Source of the DNA: Rhizopus sp. PT2906
Lineage: Eukaryota; Mucoromycota; Mucoromycetes; Mucorales; Rhizopodaceae
Length of the DNA: 64,000 nt
NCBI GenBank assembly: GCA_025529335.1
Contig: JAMYHX010000138.1
Span: 23,661 to 87,660, forward strand
Reading direction: 5' to 3'
A model generated the notes under the pieces. That model was not told the DNA's origin, made no database searches, and worked only from the letters and a program-made list of their open reading frames with translations. Of this stretch, positions 22,246 to 33,422 are shown piece after piece (the stretch's first letter is position 1; every line of letters begins with the position of its first letter). The position numbers were made by a program, and so were the translations under genes.

Positions 22246-22660
22246 TTATAGTATCTCACTTAGAACAGCAAAAGGATTGTCATCAATCAATTGTGCTTTT
22301 CCACAAGAATACGATGACGACCTTACTTTTTCTTCTTTTTCGAAAATGCTTTCAGAGTTGCACAAGTATAGATTCATAAATCCAGTTTTTACGTCATAAG
22401 AGTAAAACGTATATATTAACATCTTCATTTGTAGTTGAATGCACTACAGGATTAGAAAAGTATACTCATTTTGGAGTACAAACACTTATTGTTTCAATAA
22501 CAAACAGATCAACAGTAACACGATCCTTGGGATCATCAAAGACAAGTCCATTGTGTATTCATTTTGAATGTCTGTAAAAAAGAACTACTCAGAGACATCA
22601 TTATTAGACAAACTGCATGTGGCTTACCTGGGAATTGTAGCACTAATGTATGGAAGGAAA
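22246..22660 (-). pseudogene. Decayed coding fragment of unknown family
   Basis: The minus strand shows coding-like sequence in pieces: SATIP before a well-formed donor (CCCAG|GTAAGC) and acceptor (TTTACAG), then GLVFDDPKDRVTVDLFVIET, then after a frame change VKTGFMNLYLCNSESIFEKE ending AQLIDDNPFAVLSEIL-stop. At least two in-frame stops and one frameshift separate the pieces. Intact splice signals plus broken frames suggest a gene that died recently, or one whose exon structure I cannot solve. I do not recognise the family. Confidence 0.35.
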
Positions 22661-22770
22661 TTTAACTTGTGCAATTACAAAACATGGCCGTCACAAAGAC
22701 AAAACTAGTCAGGAGTGTGCATTGTTTGCCTTTTTTTTTGTCTCTTTTATTATTATTATTTTTATTTTTC

Positions 22771-24214
22771 ATGAGCGCTGAAAGGACTCCACTTTTATTT
22801 CCTGTAAACTCACAGACAGGAGGGTCTGTTGTTTCTTATACAGTCACTCAAAAGAACTGTAAAAACGTTACCTTGAAGGATCGTTCTGAGGCTCAATCAA
22901 CAAAACGGAAATTATGGTTTGCTGTGGCCTTGGCTTGTGTATTCTTTGCTACTGAATTAGTCGCAGGTTATTTTGCAAACTCATTAGGCAAGTCTTTAGA
23001 GAGAATACATTGTAATAATAATACTAACAATAGCATATAGCCTTGATGTCGGATGCATTCCATCTCTTATCGGACGTAGCCAGTTTCATAGTTGCCTTGG
23101 TTGCTATTTATTTAGCCGAAAAACCACCAACGAAAAGTAAAGTAAAAGAAATATACGAGGCCCTAATAACTAAAAATTATCTAGGACATACATTTGGTTT
23201 CCATAGAGCCGAAGTTATCGCTGCACTCGTATCAGTCTTGACCATTTGGGTTCTTACTGCCTTTCTGGTGAATGAAGCGATTCAACGTATCAAATCACCT
23301 CAAGAAATTAATGCAAAACTGGTAATTCCGGCTTGTTTATAGTTTATTTGAGAATATATCTAACTTACCAATAGATGTGTATTACTGCTACTATTGGTGT
23401 CTTTGTCAACATAATGTAAGGGGAAGAAAGTAAATCAATCATCTCCTGTAATTACTAAGTATCATTGTCATAGTCTTGCTTACGTCTTGGGTGGACATCA
23501 TGGCCACTCTCACGGACACTCTCACGAACACTCTCACGACAATGATACACATAGCCACGATGATGAAGAAGAAGCAAATCGTAATGATATTTCTGCTCCC
23601 CACAGGGTATATTTATACCTATATTTATATATGCACTCAATACCAATACCTTCCTTTATCATAGGAAACCAACATTAACCTTCGTGCTGCTGCTCTTCAT
23701 GTCATTGGTGACTTATTAGCCTCAGTTGGTAAGAATAACAACTTGAAACATTTTCTCTGTTTAATGTAAACAAATAGGTGTTTTAATCTCATCCATCATT
23801 CTTATCTTTAAGCCTGACTATACTATTGTGGACCCCTTATGTACCTTCTTATTCTCCATCCTTGTTTTGTACACCACTTACCATCTCGTCAAGGACTCAC
23901 TCGCCGTTCTTATGGAAGGCGTCCCTGGTAATATTCACCCAGATTTAATAGAAGAATCATTATTAGGAGTCCCTGGCGTGATTGCAGTTCACGATTTGCA
24001 CGTGTGGACATTATCACCTGGAAAATACTCCCTCACAGCACATATCAAAGTCGATCATACTGCTGACATTAGTTATGATGAAGTACTATCGAAGGGACAG
24101 CACATTGTCTGTGATGTCTATGGCGTACACCACTCAACACTTCAAATAGAATCTGATAAGACTGCATTCACAAGTCATTGTACTCCTGAAATATGTGCTC
24201 CTAGAACTCAGTAA
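22771..24214 (+). CDS. ZRC1: Vacuolar-type zinc transporter (cation diffusion facilitator, ZRC1/COT1 group)
   Basis: Seven exons (22771-22987, 23041-23136, 23185-23321, 23375-23415, 23474-23606, 23665-23728, 23778-24214) give 374 residues with six membrane helices. CDF proteins exchange Zn2+ for H+ out of the cytosol, in fungi mainly into the vacuole. Zinc-site motifs are SDAFHLLSDV in helix 2 and HVIGDLLAS in helix 5. The loop between helices 4 and 5 is histidine-rich (GGHHGHSHGHSHEHSHD). I prefer ATG 22771 (MSAERTPLL), which follows a pyrimidine-rich leader and places an acidic dileucine signal (ERTPLL) at the N-terminus. An upstream in-frame ATG at 22684 would add 29 mostly hydrophobic residues. 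Intron 1 (22988-23040) has a GC donor and a TACTAAC branch site. Intron 23137-23184 is 48 nt and stop-free. Confidence 0.9.
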
Positions 24215-24353
24215 AGAAAAGAGCTGTAACCCTATACACACATACACACATATATATACACATTATACTTGTTCCGCATTTTTTTCTCTCTCTCTCTCTT
24301 ACAATAACAATTCTATATTGGATATTACAATATAAAATGTTTATAAAATATAC

Positions 24354-25644
24354 TTAAGCAAAGTCTTCTATTCTATCCTCGGCAGGAAGTTGATGACTCT
24401 TGGCTAGTCTTTTGCTTACTTTTTCAACCTTTTTCCATACACGCAGCAGGTTCTCTCCTGCTAATCCGCTCAATTCCTCATCGGTCCATCCACGACGAGC
24501 CAGCTCTGCAATCAGGTTGGGATATTTGCTTACGTCTTCCAATCCTACTGGCACCTTTTCAACGCCATTATAATCGGCACCCAAGCCAACACGATGTTTG
24601 CCAGCAATGGAAGCAATATGCTCGACATGATTGGCAACATCAACGACAGTGACTTCCTTGGTGGGATCACATTGCACAAAGTTGTTGTAAAAATTGACCA
24701 TGACCACTCCGTCTGTTTCATCCAAACGCTTGAGCACACTGTCGGGAACATTTCGTTCAAGTGGGCAGATTGCATCACTAGACGAGTGAGAGAATAGGAC
24801 AGGCGCCTCAGTGACATCGAGAACGGCGTGCATGGTAGCATGGGCAACATGAGAGATATCAACCATCATGCCGATACGATTCATTTCCAAAACGATCTTT
24901 TTGCCAAACTCGGTTAATCCGAGTCCCTTGGTGAATGAAGGTGGTTGTGGATCACAGCAAGCTTCTGCCCAGGCAGTGTGACAGTTATGTGTCAACTACG
25001 ATCATATTACTTTTACATAAACACGCAACCTCAAATTGACTTACCGTCATGTATCTCACGCCAAGATCATAGAATAAACGAAGAGCAGCCAAGGAGTTAT
25101 CAATCATCTGTCCACCTTCGATACCCATCATAGATGCAATACGTCCCTTCTTGAACGCCTTTCTGAATTCCTTTGTACTTGTCGCCAGCTGAAATGTTTC
25201 TGGATAAAGATTGATCATGCGCTTTGTTACATCAATAGATTCCATGGCTTTCAGTACTTGGTTGGATGAGGTATCTTCACAATCATAATAGATGCTCCAG
25301 AACACACCAGATACTTGACCCTCTCTAAGTCTTGAAATATCAGTGTGTCCCCAGTTGAGGTGTGTGAGGTTCATGTTGTTGATCTTGCCGTTATACACGA
25401 ATGCTAATTCCCTTTTTGTTTTTTTGTTTTTTCAGTTAATATGCAATCAACTCAAAAGAAGGGAAACTTACATGGGCAAATCGTTATGAGTGTCAATCAA
25501 TGGGGAATGTTTAAGTATTTTATGAACTCTCTTTAAGGGATCTTTTGTCTTTTGAACATTAAGGAATGGCTGCTGATCAGCAATGACCTGAAAAGAGGAG
25601 GCTAAAGCCAGAGTAACTATAGCAAAAAGGGACGTTTGAACCAT
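24354..25644 (-). CDS. Membrane dipeptidase (renal dipeptidase family, peptidase M19)
   Basis: Three exons (25472-25644, 25045-25411, 24354-24995, minus strand) give 393 residues. M19 enzymes are dinuclear zinc dipeptidases. A signal peptide is plain (MVQTSLFAIVTLALASSFQV). Zinc-site segments are IDTHNDLP, MGIEGGQMIDNSLAALR, MMVDISHVAHATM and VLFSHSSSDAI, followed by VGLGADYNGVEKVPVGLEDV and KYPNLIAEL. It is therefore probably secreted or at the cell surface; I see no clear C-terminal hydrophobic GPI signal. The ATG lies only 57 bp beyond the stop codon of the acyl-CoA synthetase on the same strand, so its promoter must overlap that gene's 3' end. For exon 2 the acceptor AAAAAG at 25412 is the only one that restores the frame. 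Confidence 0.92.
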
Positions 25645-25701
25645 GCAGGGGAAAAGTAAAGAAAAAAAGAAAAAGAAAAAAAAAGGTTTGCTTATTAATC
25701 T

Positions 25702-27998
25702 TTATTTATAAATCTTTTTGATATCTTCCTGGTAAGCTTTCATGATATCCTTTCGTTTAATTTTACTACTCGTCGTCATGAAACCATCCGTCCAGTCCTT
25801 GTCTCGAGTGACGATGATATCCTTGACCACTTCAGCTCGATTGCATCCAGAGGAAGTAGCAGTTTGTTGTAATTCTTTCAGAAGCTTATCTTTGTCCACA
25901 TTGTTATCAGCTGGTTCCACAACACCAATGATGTAGGACTTGTCACTATCTGCGACCAAACAGATGTTTTTAATAGATGAACAGTTACGGTACTTGGACT
26001 CGAGGTTCTCTAGAGCGATGTATTCACCATGAGATAATTTAACGAGGTTCTTGACACGATCTGATATAGCAAACGTACCATCAGAGTTTAGTTTGGCAAT
26101 ATCACCTGTCTTGAACCATCCATCGGGTGTCATGGCCCCCTTGGTGATATCAGGTCGTTTATAATAACCTCTCATCAACGAAGGACCACGTAACCAGAGC
26201 TCACCGATCTTGTCTTCAGCTTTATAGTCTGTATCGGGCACATCCACAAATCGGAACTCGATCGAAGGAGAAGGAGGACCGATGATGCCAGTGGCCATAC
26301 CAAGGCTGGGAAGTGTCACTGCTGCCAAACCACAGCATTCGGTCAACCTATGAAGATTGTTAGGCATATAATTCCCCTAATGTGTCCTATTTGTTCTTTA
26401 CCCATAGCCTTGTAACATGAAACAAAGAGTAGATGTAATAAACTTTTGCGTCTCAAATGAAACGGGTGCTCCTCCAGATAGACAATACTTTAAATGTCCT
26501 CCTGTAACATCTCTAATCTGGCGGAATAGTATAGCATCATATGTATCGGTAATCACATTAGGTTGGCCAAAAAATTTGAGTAATTGCCACTTTGCTTCAA
26601 TAGCCGCTGCATGAAGAATAAAGTTAGAAAGAGAAGAAGAATGATTTTTTTTCCTTACCATAAAACGCCTTCTTTACTGTCCAATGCTGTTTGTCTAGCT
26701 TACTTTCAACACCCTTTCGAATCTTTTCCCATACAGCAGGGACGCCTGCCATGATCGTCGGCTTGAGTGCTTCCAAGTCACCTTTACCTTTACCCTGACC
26801 ATCCCGTCCAGAGACCGAATCGTTCATTAAGGTGCGCATACCGCCGTAGCCTATAGGGATGCCCATGCAGATCATGATAAACTCGACAAGAAACTCAAGC
26901 ACATGAGCCAAAGGCAGGAACCCTATATACCTGTGCTCATCCTTGGATAAAAAGTCAATGACCAAATACTCGGCTGCACCCATGGCTGCAATAATGTTAC
27001 TGTGGGTTAATTCGACACCCTTGGGAGCACCCGTAGAACCTGAAGTATACATGATTAATGCAAGATCATCCGGTTTTGGATGTTCTTTGATGTGGACACT
27101 AGACGACGCTTGACCAAGGATGTCTTTGTAGGTCGAAATCTTGATGTCATCGGATGATTGTCTCTTGAACTTTTTGATTTCTTCTGGTGCTTCGAATTCT
27201 TCACCAGCATAAATTACAAGCTTGGGTTGTTCTTGTTTATCAAGGTCTTTATATGCCTTGTTTAATGTTCCACAAAGCGAAGTCTACAAAATCTAAAGTT
27301 AGTTTTTGGCAATGAATGCCATGTGTGATGTTACCTCTGTAAAGATCCCCTTTGCTCCTGTCTCTTTGATTATATGACTCACAGCATCGGGTGGCATGGA
27401 ATCATATGCGGTAGTAATCACTATACCTAGAGACAGACAGGCAAGGGCTGTCAACATCCATTCGGCTCTATAATAAATATTAGTCCCGATTATGTTACAT
27501 ATATGTCATGCATATTGATTTTACCTTGTTTTGGAATAGAGTAGAACAATATCACCACGCTTGAATCCGTTGTTCTGAAGAGCAGAGGCTATCTTTTGGA
27601 CATGCTCATCAGCTTCATGATATGTCATCCACTTGTAATCTTCAAGTTCAAAAAAGGTCCATTTCTTGGGATTTTCATCCTGATCATCCGAGGGCTTTTC
27701 TTTTGTATAAATCTGCGTGTATAGAAATTTTAGTTTAAGCATTTTATCGTCAATGCTTTTATAAAACGCTTACATTGATCAATGGACGATAACCAAACGC
27801 ATGCTTATCTTTTCTTGATTTCACAGTCTCTGTCCAAACTTTTCCGATAATGCATTCATTTTCCTTTAGTTTTGGCAAAAGAGGTGTACGCACAAATCCG
27901 TGTTCGGCGTGTCGACTACGATAGATGTGCTGATCTGAATTGACAAGAACAGTAGGGTTTTGAGTGGATTGTAGAAAGAGACTTTTGATGTAATTCAT
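25702..27998 (-). CDS. Long-chain fatty acyl-CoA synthetase
   Basis: Six exons (27774-27998, 27525-27712, 27335-27467, 26659-27283, 26402-26606, 25702-26347, minus strand) give 673 residues. The enzyme activates long-chain fatty acids by ATP-dependent adenylation and thioesterification to CoA. Motifs are the phosphate-binding loop LIMYTSGSTGAPKGVELTHS, LPLAHVLEFLVEF, LSGGAPVS, LQGYGLTE, GELWLRGPSLMRGYYKRP, DGWFKTGDIAKLN and a C-terminal SSKIKRKDIMK with the adenylation lysine. The C-terminus (KKIYK) is not a peroxisomal PTS1, so ER, lipid-droplet or mitochondrial outer-membrane location is more likely. It resembles yeast Faa-type and animal ACSL enzymes; the paralogue class cannot be fixed by eye. 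Confidence 0.93.
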
Positions 27999-28200
27999 AT
28001 TAATGAACTAAGAGAAGAAAAAAAAAAAGACGATTGTGTCATAGTTGTCTTGGACATTTATACCAAATATAGGATGTTACACAAGGGTTTTGCAGTAGCT
28101 TCAAATTCTAGCTTTATTAGGAGGAGGGATAAGAAATAAATATTAAAGAAATGGTTATGAAAAAGATGTAGAGTACACGGAAGAAAAGGCTAGAGAGTAA

Positions 28201-29342
28201 CTAAGCTCTAAAGAGCCTTTTACCAAGGTTCAATACATTTTTTAGTCCACTCATATTCTCGTTGTGATCTTCATGTGTTTGGTCTTCAAAGTAACTAAAA
28301 GGATGATGGTCGGATACAAATGGGGTATTATCAGCCAAAGAAGGAATATGAAGTTCGTCACCAGTTGAATATCTTCTTGAATTTTCGTATTCTTCCAATG
28401 CCTCGGAAGCTATGACGGAATCAATATCGGATACTGACCTACTATATGAAGCTTTTATTTAAGCAGGTGCAATATGGTATTTTTATTTATTTACTTTTGT
28501 TCTTCTTGTGGATTCAGTGTGTGTAGTGTTGTTCTGTCCGCTTCTTCTTCTTCTTCTTCTTCTTCTTTTTGACCCATGTTTTGTTTTATAAATGACAGTT
28601 TATCTGTCAGATCATTCAATTGGTCATTTAATATTGTCTGGGCCGTTGAATTTTCAGGTTGAAGGTTGAATGAATTGGATAGATCAGGCATTGTCCTTGG
28701 AGCATAAAATTCTTTAGATGTTTGCATCTCCTGTACGATAGGACCCTGTATCTGACTGTAATATATATCTTCTCCGTATTGATCCATGTTCTGTATATTT
28801 GCATATATGCAATGGACTGTTTAATAAACAAAAACAGCCAAAAAAGAATGTAAGATTACCTTGCTATGCCTATTATAGGCTAAATGAGCAATTTGATCAT
28901 CTGCTAGAAATTCAGCATCCTCGATACCTTCTTGGATGTCGTATCCATGGATATCACCATCCTCTAGATCGGTTTCCATCACAATCGGCCGTTCCTGACG
29001 TTGTTGTCTCTTTTTCTTTTTTGCTGTCTTTTTCTTGCTGGTTCCAAACGGATTTCTGGTCACAAACTGAGGCAAGTCGTTCTGGCTGAGCACAGACTCA
29101 AATTCCCAGTCTCTGGGGTTATTTAGGTAGTTCTGTAGTGCTTCTCCTCGATAAAGAGTATGGTCATTGTAGTAAATGGGTTCGATTAGTGGATCGTCGT
29201 CGTCAAGTCGAATGGCTTGTTTCTGAAAACAGCAACAGAATTGTGAAACTGAAGGTAAATAATTTCTCCAAGTCAGGTCAAATGCATGTGGCTCGTCATC
29301 AATGTGTGAAGATGAGCTTTGCTCTAGACAAGATAAAACCAT
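28201..29342 (-). CDS. Unknown acidic/low-complexity protein
   Basis: Three exons (28860-29342, 28495-28790, 28201-28441, minus strand) join in frame to 339 residues with standard splice sites. I recognise no domain. The N-terminus has a Cys cluster (FCCCFQKQ) followed by DDDDPLIEP; the middle has a lysine-rich stretch (SKKKTAKKKKRQQRQERP), then acidic segments, and an eight-Glu run encoded by a (TTC)n microsatellite near 28545-28568. The C-terminal part (SVSDIDSVIASEALEEYENS) looks helical and ends MSGLKNVLNLGKRLFRA, a possible amphipathic helix. The Cys cluster could be palmitoylated and tether the protein to membrane; that is inference. It is divergent from the reticulon gene. Confidence 0.7.
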
Positions 29343-29824
29343 ATAAAAATAAAGGAAAAAGGGAAAAAAAAAGAGGAAGAGAGAGAATTGGCTGTTGTGT
29401 GTGGGACGAAATTCTTGTAAAAAAAAAAAATTAGATAATCACATGTAATCTATCGTATGTATTGTTTCCCTCTCTTCGCTCTCTCTCTCTCTCTCCGCTT
29501 AACAAAGACTTTATCATGACTAATAGAGTAAATGGCCGTATGAACAGCAGAAAAAAAAAATCAAATATTTTATACAATAAGCTTTAGTTTAGGGAAAAAA
29601 AGTGGGAAAATTCATTTTATTTGGCTTAATCCATTGACATTTTTATCAGGACTTGTTTTTGTGCATAACTGTTTTTTTTTTCGCTTTCATTTTTTTTTTT
29701 AGCTTTCTTTTATTCAGAAATGAATACTTGTTCTTTCTGTAAGAGATGAAAAAGAAAAGAGTGATTATATATAATTGATGTGAGTGTATAAATAGCTCAA
29801 GGCAGAAATACGACGGCACGAGCT

Positions 29825-30545
29825 ATGGAAGAAATAATGCATATCCTTCGATGGGACAAGCCATTAAGATCAAGCGTTCTATTCTTGTCTCTCATGAGTA
29901 TTATATATTTGGTGCAGTCTTATTCCATTGTTCAGATCATCCTGTGTACGCTCACTTTAACTACGGTCATTAACTTTGTTTACGTGTATGCTGTCAAATT
30001 TTTTCAGAAAATATCTAATACATCATTTAAACACCCCTTTATGTAAGTACACCCTTCTTTTTTTCATACTCATTTACTGATATATTTATCCTAGACGTAT
30101 TCTGGATAACAAAGATCAGCCTATATTAAACAAGGAACGTATCCTGTACTATGTTTCATCTTCAGTGGACCTGGCAGATGCTGTGATAAGAGTCGTGACC
30201 AAGGTCATACTTGTTGAGAATCCCAAAAAGAGCGCTTTGGTAAACAATAAAATAAGACTCACCTTGGCATTAACCTTATATATAATATAGTGGTTAATTG
30301 TATTTTTAACAAGTTGGAAGATGTCAGGACAAATCTCAACTTTTGCTATTCTTAAAGGAATCATCATTTCTGCCTTCATCACGCCTCGTCTTTATACAAG
30401 CAATCAGAAGCTTGTCAATGCGCGTATTCAACAGTTACAGGGAATTATAAACACAGACATCAAGATTGCACAAGAATATGCTACTGAAAAAGTAAAAGAA
30501 GTGAAGCACACCTGTACAAAAAAAGCAGGCTCCAAGCAAGAATAA
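29825..30545 (+). CDS. Reticulon-like ER membrane-shaping protein
   Basis: Three exons (29825-30042, 30095-30239, 30291-30545) give 205 residues. Reticulons insert two long hydrophobic hairpins that curve ER tubules. The protein opens with the family signature ILRWDKPLRSSVLFLSLMS, has a first hairpin (IIYLVQSYSIVQIILCTLTL), a hydrophilic linker and a second hairpin (LWLIVFLTSWKMSGQISTFA, FAILKGIIISAFITPRLYTS), and ends in a charged helix (EYATEKVKEVKHTCTKKAG). The small size and short N-terminus fit fungal reticulons such as yeast Rtn1/2. It is followed 267 bp later by the next gene on the same strand. Confidence 0.85.
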
Positions 30546-30812
30546 AAATGCTCTCCTTTTGTGTACCATGACATATCCTTGACAACCTCTATTTTGTTGT
30601 CATGGTGATATTAAATAATAGTGGCTGTAGTTAGTCTATAGTTTCTTTTTTTTTAAATGAATCTTTTATGAATCACATTGTTTTATAAATAAAAAAGTTA
30701 TTATAGTAATAAATTACTTGATGCTACACAAGAACGAGGAGCAAGCAATACAACAACGTCAAAGCAATCAGTCGAAAATTTTTTTTCTTTCTCTTTTTCT
30801 TTTTTATTCATC

Positions 30813-31703
30813 ATGACTTCAACTGATAAATTGCCTGACTTTTCAAAGTTTATATTAGAAGACTTTAATCTCAATAGAGGATCACCTGATATAATTCCTG
30901 CACCTCACAGACTACGTGAAGCCAGACGATCCTTTCTGCTCTACTTGGAACCAACCCCTGACTCACGTTTACATACATCGTTTGTCACGTTTCAAGAAAA
31001 GACACTCGTTCGATATGGTCCCAATCAGGCTCACAACACGCCACCTCATATATCTATTTTGCCTCGAATACTGATTCAAAGACAGGAGACAGCAGATATC
31101 GAGAGTAAATGGCAGACCGTTCAGGATTTGATAGATTGCATTGACCAACAAATTCACTCTCTTCAATTGACTGTGCCTGATTTTGCTGGTTATCAAATAC
31201 TCGATAAACCCACTCGATCTCTCATCATGAACGTCAAAGTGCATAACGATTATTATACTCTAGTAGAAACAGTTGAATCAGTCATCGGACCTGCTTGTGC
31301 AGTACTAGAAACTCATCTTTTGGATAAAATACATCTCGCTTACAATGTACTAAAGTCGCCTTCAAAAGTTGATTTAAAGAAAATGAAGCAAATGGCAGAG
31401 TCTACGATCGATATCTATGATTGGGTTAAATCGGGTGGATCATGGAGATTGACATTGCATGAAGTCATGATCGAAAGTCAAGTTGTAGGTGTTCAGCATC
31501 AATTGAAAGAAGTTCGCTCATGGCCAGTCCAGCCACGTCCACCACAGCAATTTGCTGACCTATTGCCTGTATCCGTTCGAATCAAATTACCTTGGCTAAA
31601 TTATTCTGCTAAAAAGCAAACATATTCTTCCATCGATCATAGTTCAGGCATATCAAGTAAATCAGCCACATCTTCAAATAATAAAGGACTGCATACCCTA
31701 TAA
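30813..31703 (+). CDS. 2H phosphoesterase-like protein (LigT/CPDase superfamily, tentative)
   Basis: A single exon encodes 296 residues. The opening SFLLYLEPTPDSRLHTSF followed by NTPPHISILPRILI has the layout of fungal 2H phosphoesterases, in which an H-x-S/T after a beta strand forms half of the active site. These proteins cut or ligate 2',3'-cyclic phosphates in RNA or tRNA splicing products. The candidate second motif is SWRLTLHEVMI: here Arg stands where the second active-site His is expected, with a His three residues later, so activity is uncertain. The C-terminal 40 residues are Ser/Thr-rich and probably disordered. An unrelated fold remains possible. Confidence 0.55.
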   Translation: MTSTDKLPDFSKFILEDFNLNRGSPDIIPAPHRLREARRSFLLYLEPTPDSRLHTSFVTFQEKTLVRYGPNQAHNTPPHISILPRILIQRQETADIESKWQTVQDLIDCIDQQIHSLQLTVPDFAGYQILDKPTRSLIMNVKVHNDYYTLVETVESVIGPACAVLETHLLDKIHLAYNVLKSPSKVDLKKMKQMAESTIDIYDWVKSGGSWRLTLHEVMIESQVVGVQHQLKEVRSWPVQPRPPQQFADLLPVSVRIKLPWLNYSAKKQTYSSIDHSSGISSKSATSSNNKGLHTL

Positions 31704-31821
31704 TCTCTCTCTCTCTCTCTTGTTTTTAATATAGTTGGTTTTTAATGCAATAAAAAAGAAGATGTTGTGGTTTATAAATTCTTGATACAAGAACATAAAA
31801 ATGCATATATCATCTAGTTCC

Positions 31822-32243
31822 TTAAGCCTCTGCAGACTCCATGTTTGCATCTTCATCTACCCCACGAATGTATAGGACATTGTTGCATCTATTGATATTG
31901 TAAGCTTCTATTTTTTTTTTGCTCTTAATGTTGACTTTTTACCTAATCAGCACTTCACCAAGAGTTCCAACAGAAACACCATTTTGAAATTCTTCTGTGT
32001 TTGCGAGCTAAATTATGTTAAGATACGCGTCAAGTATTTTTTTTCTTTTCTTTACCTGTAAGTTCATGTAATTGTCTACAGATACAAGATAGCCTTGATA
32101 TTCACCACCCCACTTTAATTTGACAGAGACAGGTTTACCAGTAAGATCACTTAAGAATGGTTTGGGATTAACAGGAACAAACTAGATAATCGTTAATCTA
32201 TTGTTATACAACTAAGAAAAGAGAGACAATCACTTACAGACAT
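31822..32243 (-). CDS. SNRPF: Small nuclear ribonucleoprotein SmF
   Basis: Four exons (32238-32243, 32056-32181, 31943-32007, 31822-31888, minus strand) give 87 residues, the normal SmF length. The Sm1 motif reads SVKLKWGGEYQGYLVSVDNY and continues MNLQLANTEEF; the Sm2 motif is LGEVLIRCNNVLYIRG. SmF is one of seven Sm proteins forming the ring on U1, U2, U4 and U5 snRNAs. The first exon contributes only Met-Ser (6 nt), so the gene is easily missed by simple open-frame searches. It is convergent with the 2H-like gene, 118 bp between stops. Confidence 0.94.
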
Positions 32244-33041
32244 GATGGAATGCTGAATTAAAAGAAACGAAAAAAAAAATGTTTTTAGCACACATTCACC
32301 ACAAGTACACGAAAAAAATATCAGGTTCAATCGCCGTTATTTTTATCAAGATGACGCATGGAGAAAAATTCAAGAGGCGATGCTGGGAGAAAGTTTTTTT
32401 TTATGCTGACCATTACTTGTAAACATTTTACGCATAAAAACTAAAGCTATGACTGATGCATGATAGACATTTGAAGAATAGTCTATTATACAATGTTGAA
32501 TCCTTTCCTAAATGATGTTGATTAGCTGTTTGTGTTACTCAGCAAAAACTTGAAATGCAGCTAGTTACTCTTTAGCAGTAAATGCATTCATTCAGATGAT
32601 ATTATCTGCTACCATGACATTAAATACCTCTACTAATGTTTACTAGACCTTAATAGACAAACTAAGATTTATTCTAAAGGATAAAAGGAAATAGAATGAA
32701 GCAAACTTAAAAAACATAAAACACTAAATTTAAATACAGATATTCTTTAATTGGCTCATTACCAAAAATAAGGAGGGAGAAAAGCATAATGAGCCTTATT
32801 GTTTTAACTTTTATTCTTTTTAAATAAAATTCATGCTGTCTACATTTATGACCCAAAGTTTTTGAACAAAATAGCCAAATCAAATCAGTATCAAAGTACC
32901 GATTTTACACATTCATGGCTACGCTTGAATAAAATGGCTTTATTGTCGAAATGAAGACTAAGGATGTGGTTATAGGCTTTCTAGACGCGTTTTATTCTCA
33001 GTAATATAGTAAAATAAAAAAATTTCTTCTTATTGTTCTCT

Positions 33042-33173
33042 TTACATCTTTCTATGCGTGCATTCACAGTGGTCTGGAGAACTGGTGGCAGGAATGGGTT
33101 TAAAAAGAGCCTTCTGCGCCATGGAAGGGGAGCTACCACACATCCTTAGTCTTCGTTTCGGCAACATAGCCAT
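33042..33173 (-). CDS. Candidate 43-residue protein in a GC-richer island
   Basis: A short frame, starting MAMLPKRRLRMCGSSPSMAQ and ending HCECTHRKM, lies in a locally GC-richer patch (about 33060-33180) inside AT-rich sequence. An acceptor-like CTTTACTTTAG precedes it. Composition suggests selection, but length and lack of any known family keep this a candidate only. An overlapping plus-strand frame exists over the same patch. Confidence 0.2.
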   Translation of the reverse strand: MAMLPKRRLRMCGSSPSMAQKALFKPIPATSSPDHCECTHRKM

Positions 33174-33257
33174 TTGTCGGTTTCATTGTCTAAAGTAAAG
33201 AGTAGCAAAACTTGTATAAATTCTATATTCACTCTCTTGTTGCTTACTTCTATAAAG

Positions 33258-33422
33258 ATGATTGAATCAAAAGGAAGTTCTTTAAGGTAAGCATCTTATA
33301 AATGATTATAAGGATTTAAAGAAGAAAAATATGACAGACACTTTATGGTTCCCATGATGACCTTTTGGGGGCTTGCTCTCTCTTTTGTTATCATATCGCC
33401 ATTTAAGTGCTGGATGATATAA
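33258..33422 (+). CDS. Candidate 37-residue single-span membrane protein, two exons
   Basis: Exon 33258-33286 (MIESKGSSL) ends at a strong donor (TTAAG|GTAAGC) and joins in frame to 33338-33422 after an ATGACAG acceptor. The product contains a hydrophobic segment HFMVPMMTFWGLALSFVIIS. Both splice sites are good and the frame closes at TAA, but the protein is tiny and unrecognised. Chance is a real alternative. Confidence 0.2.
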
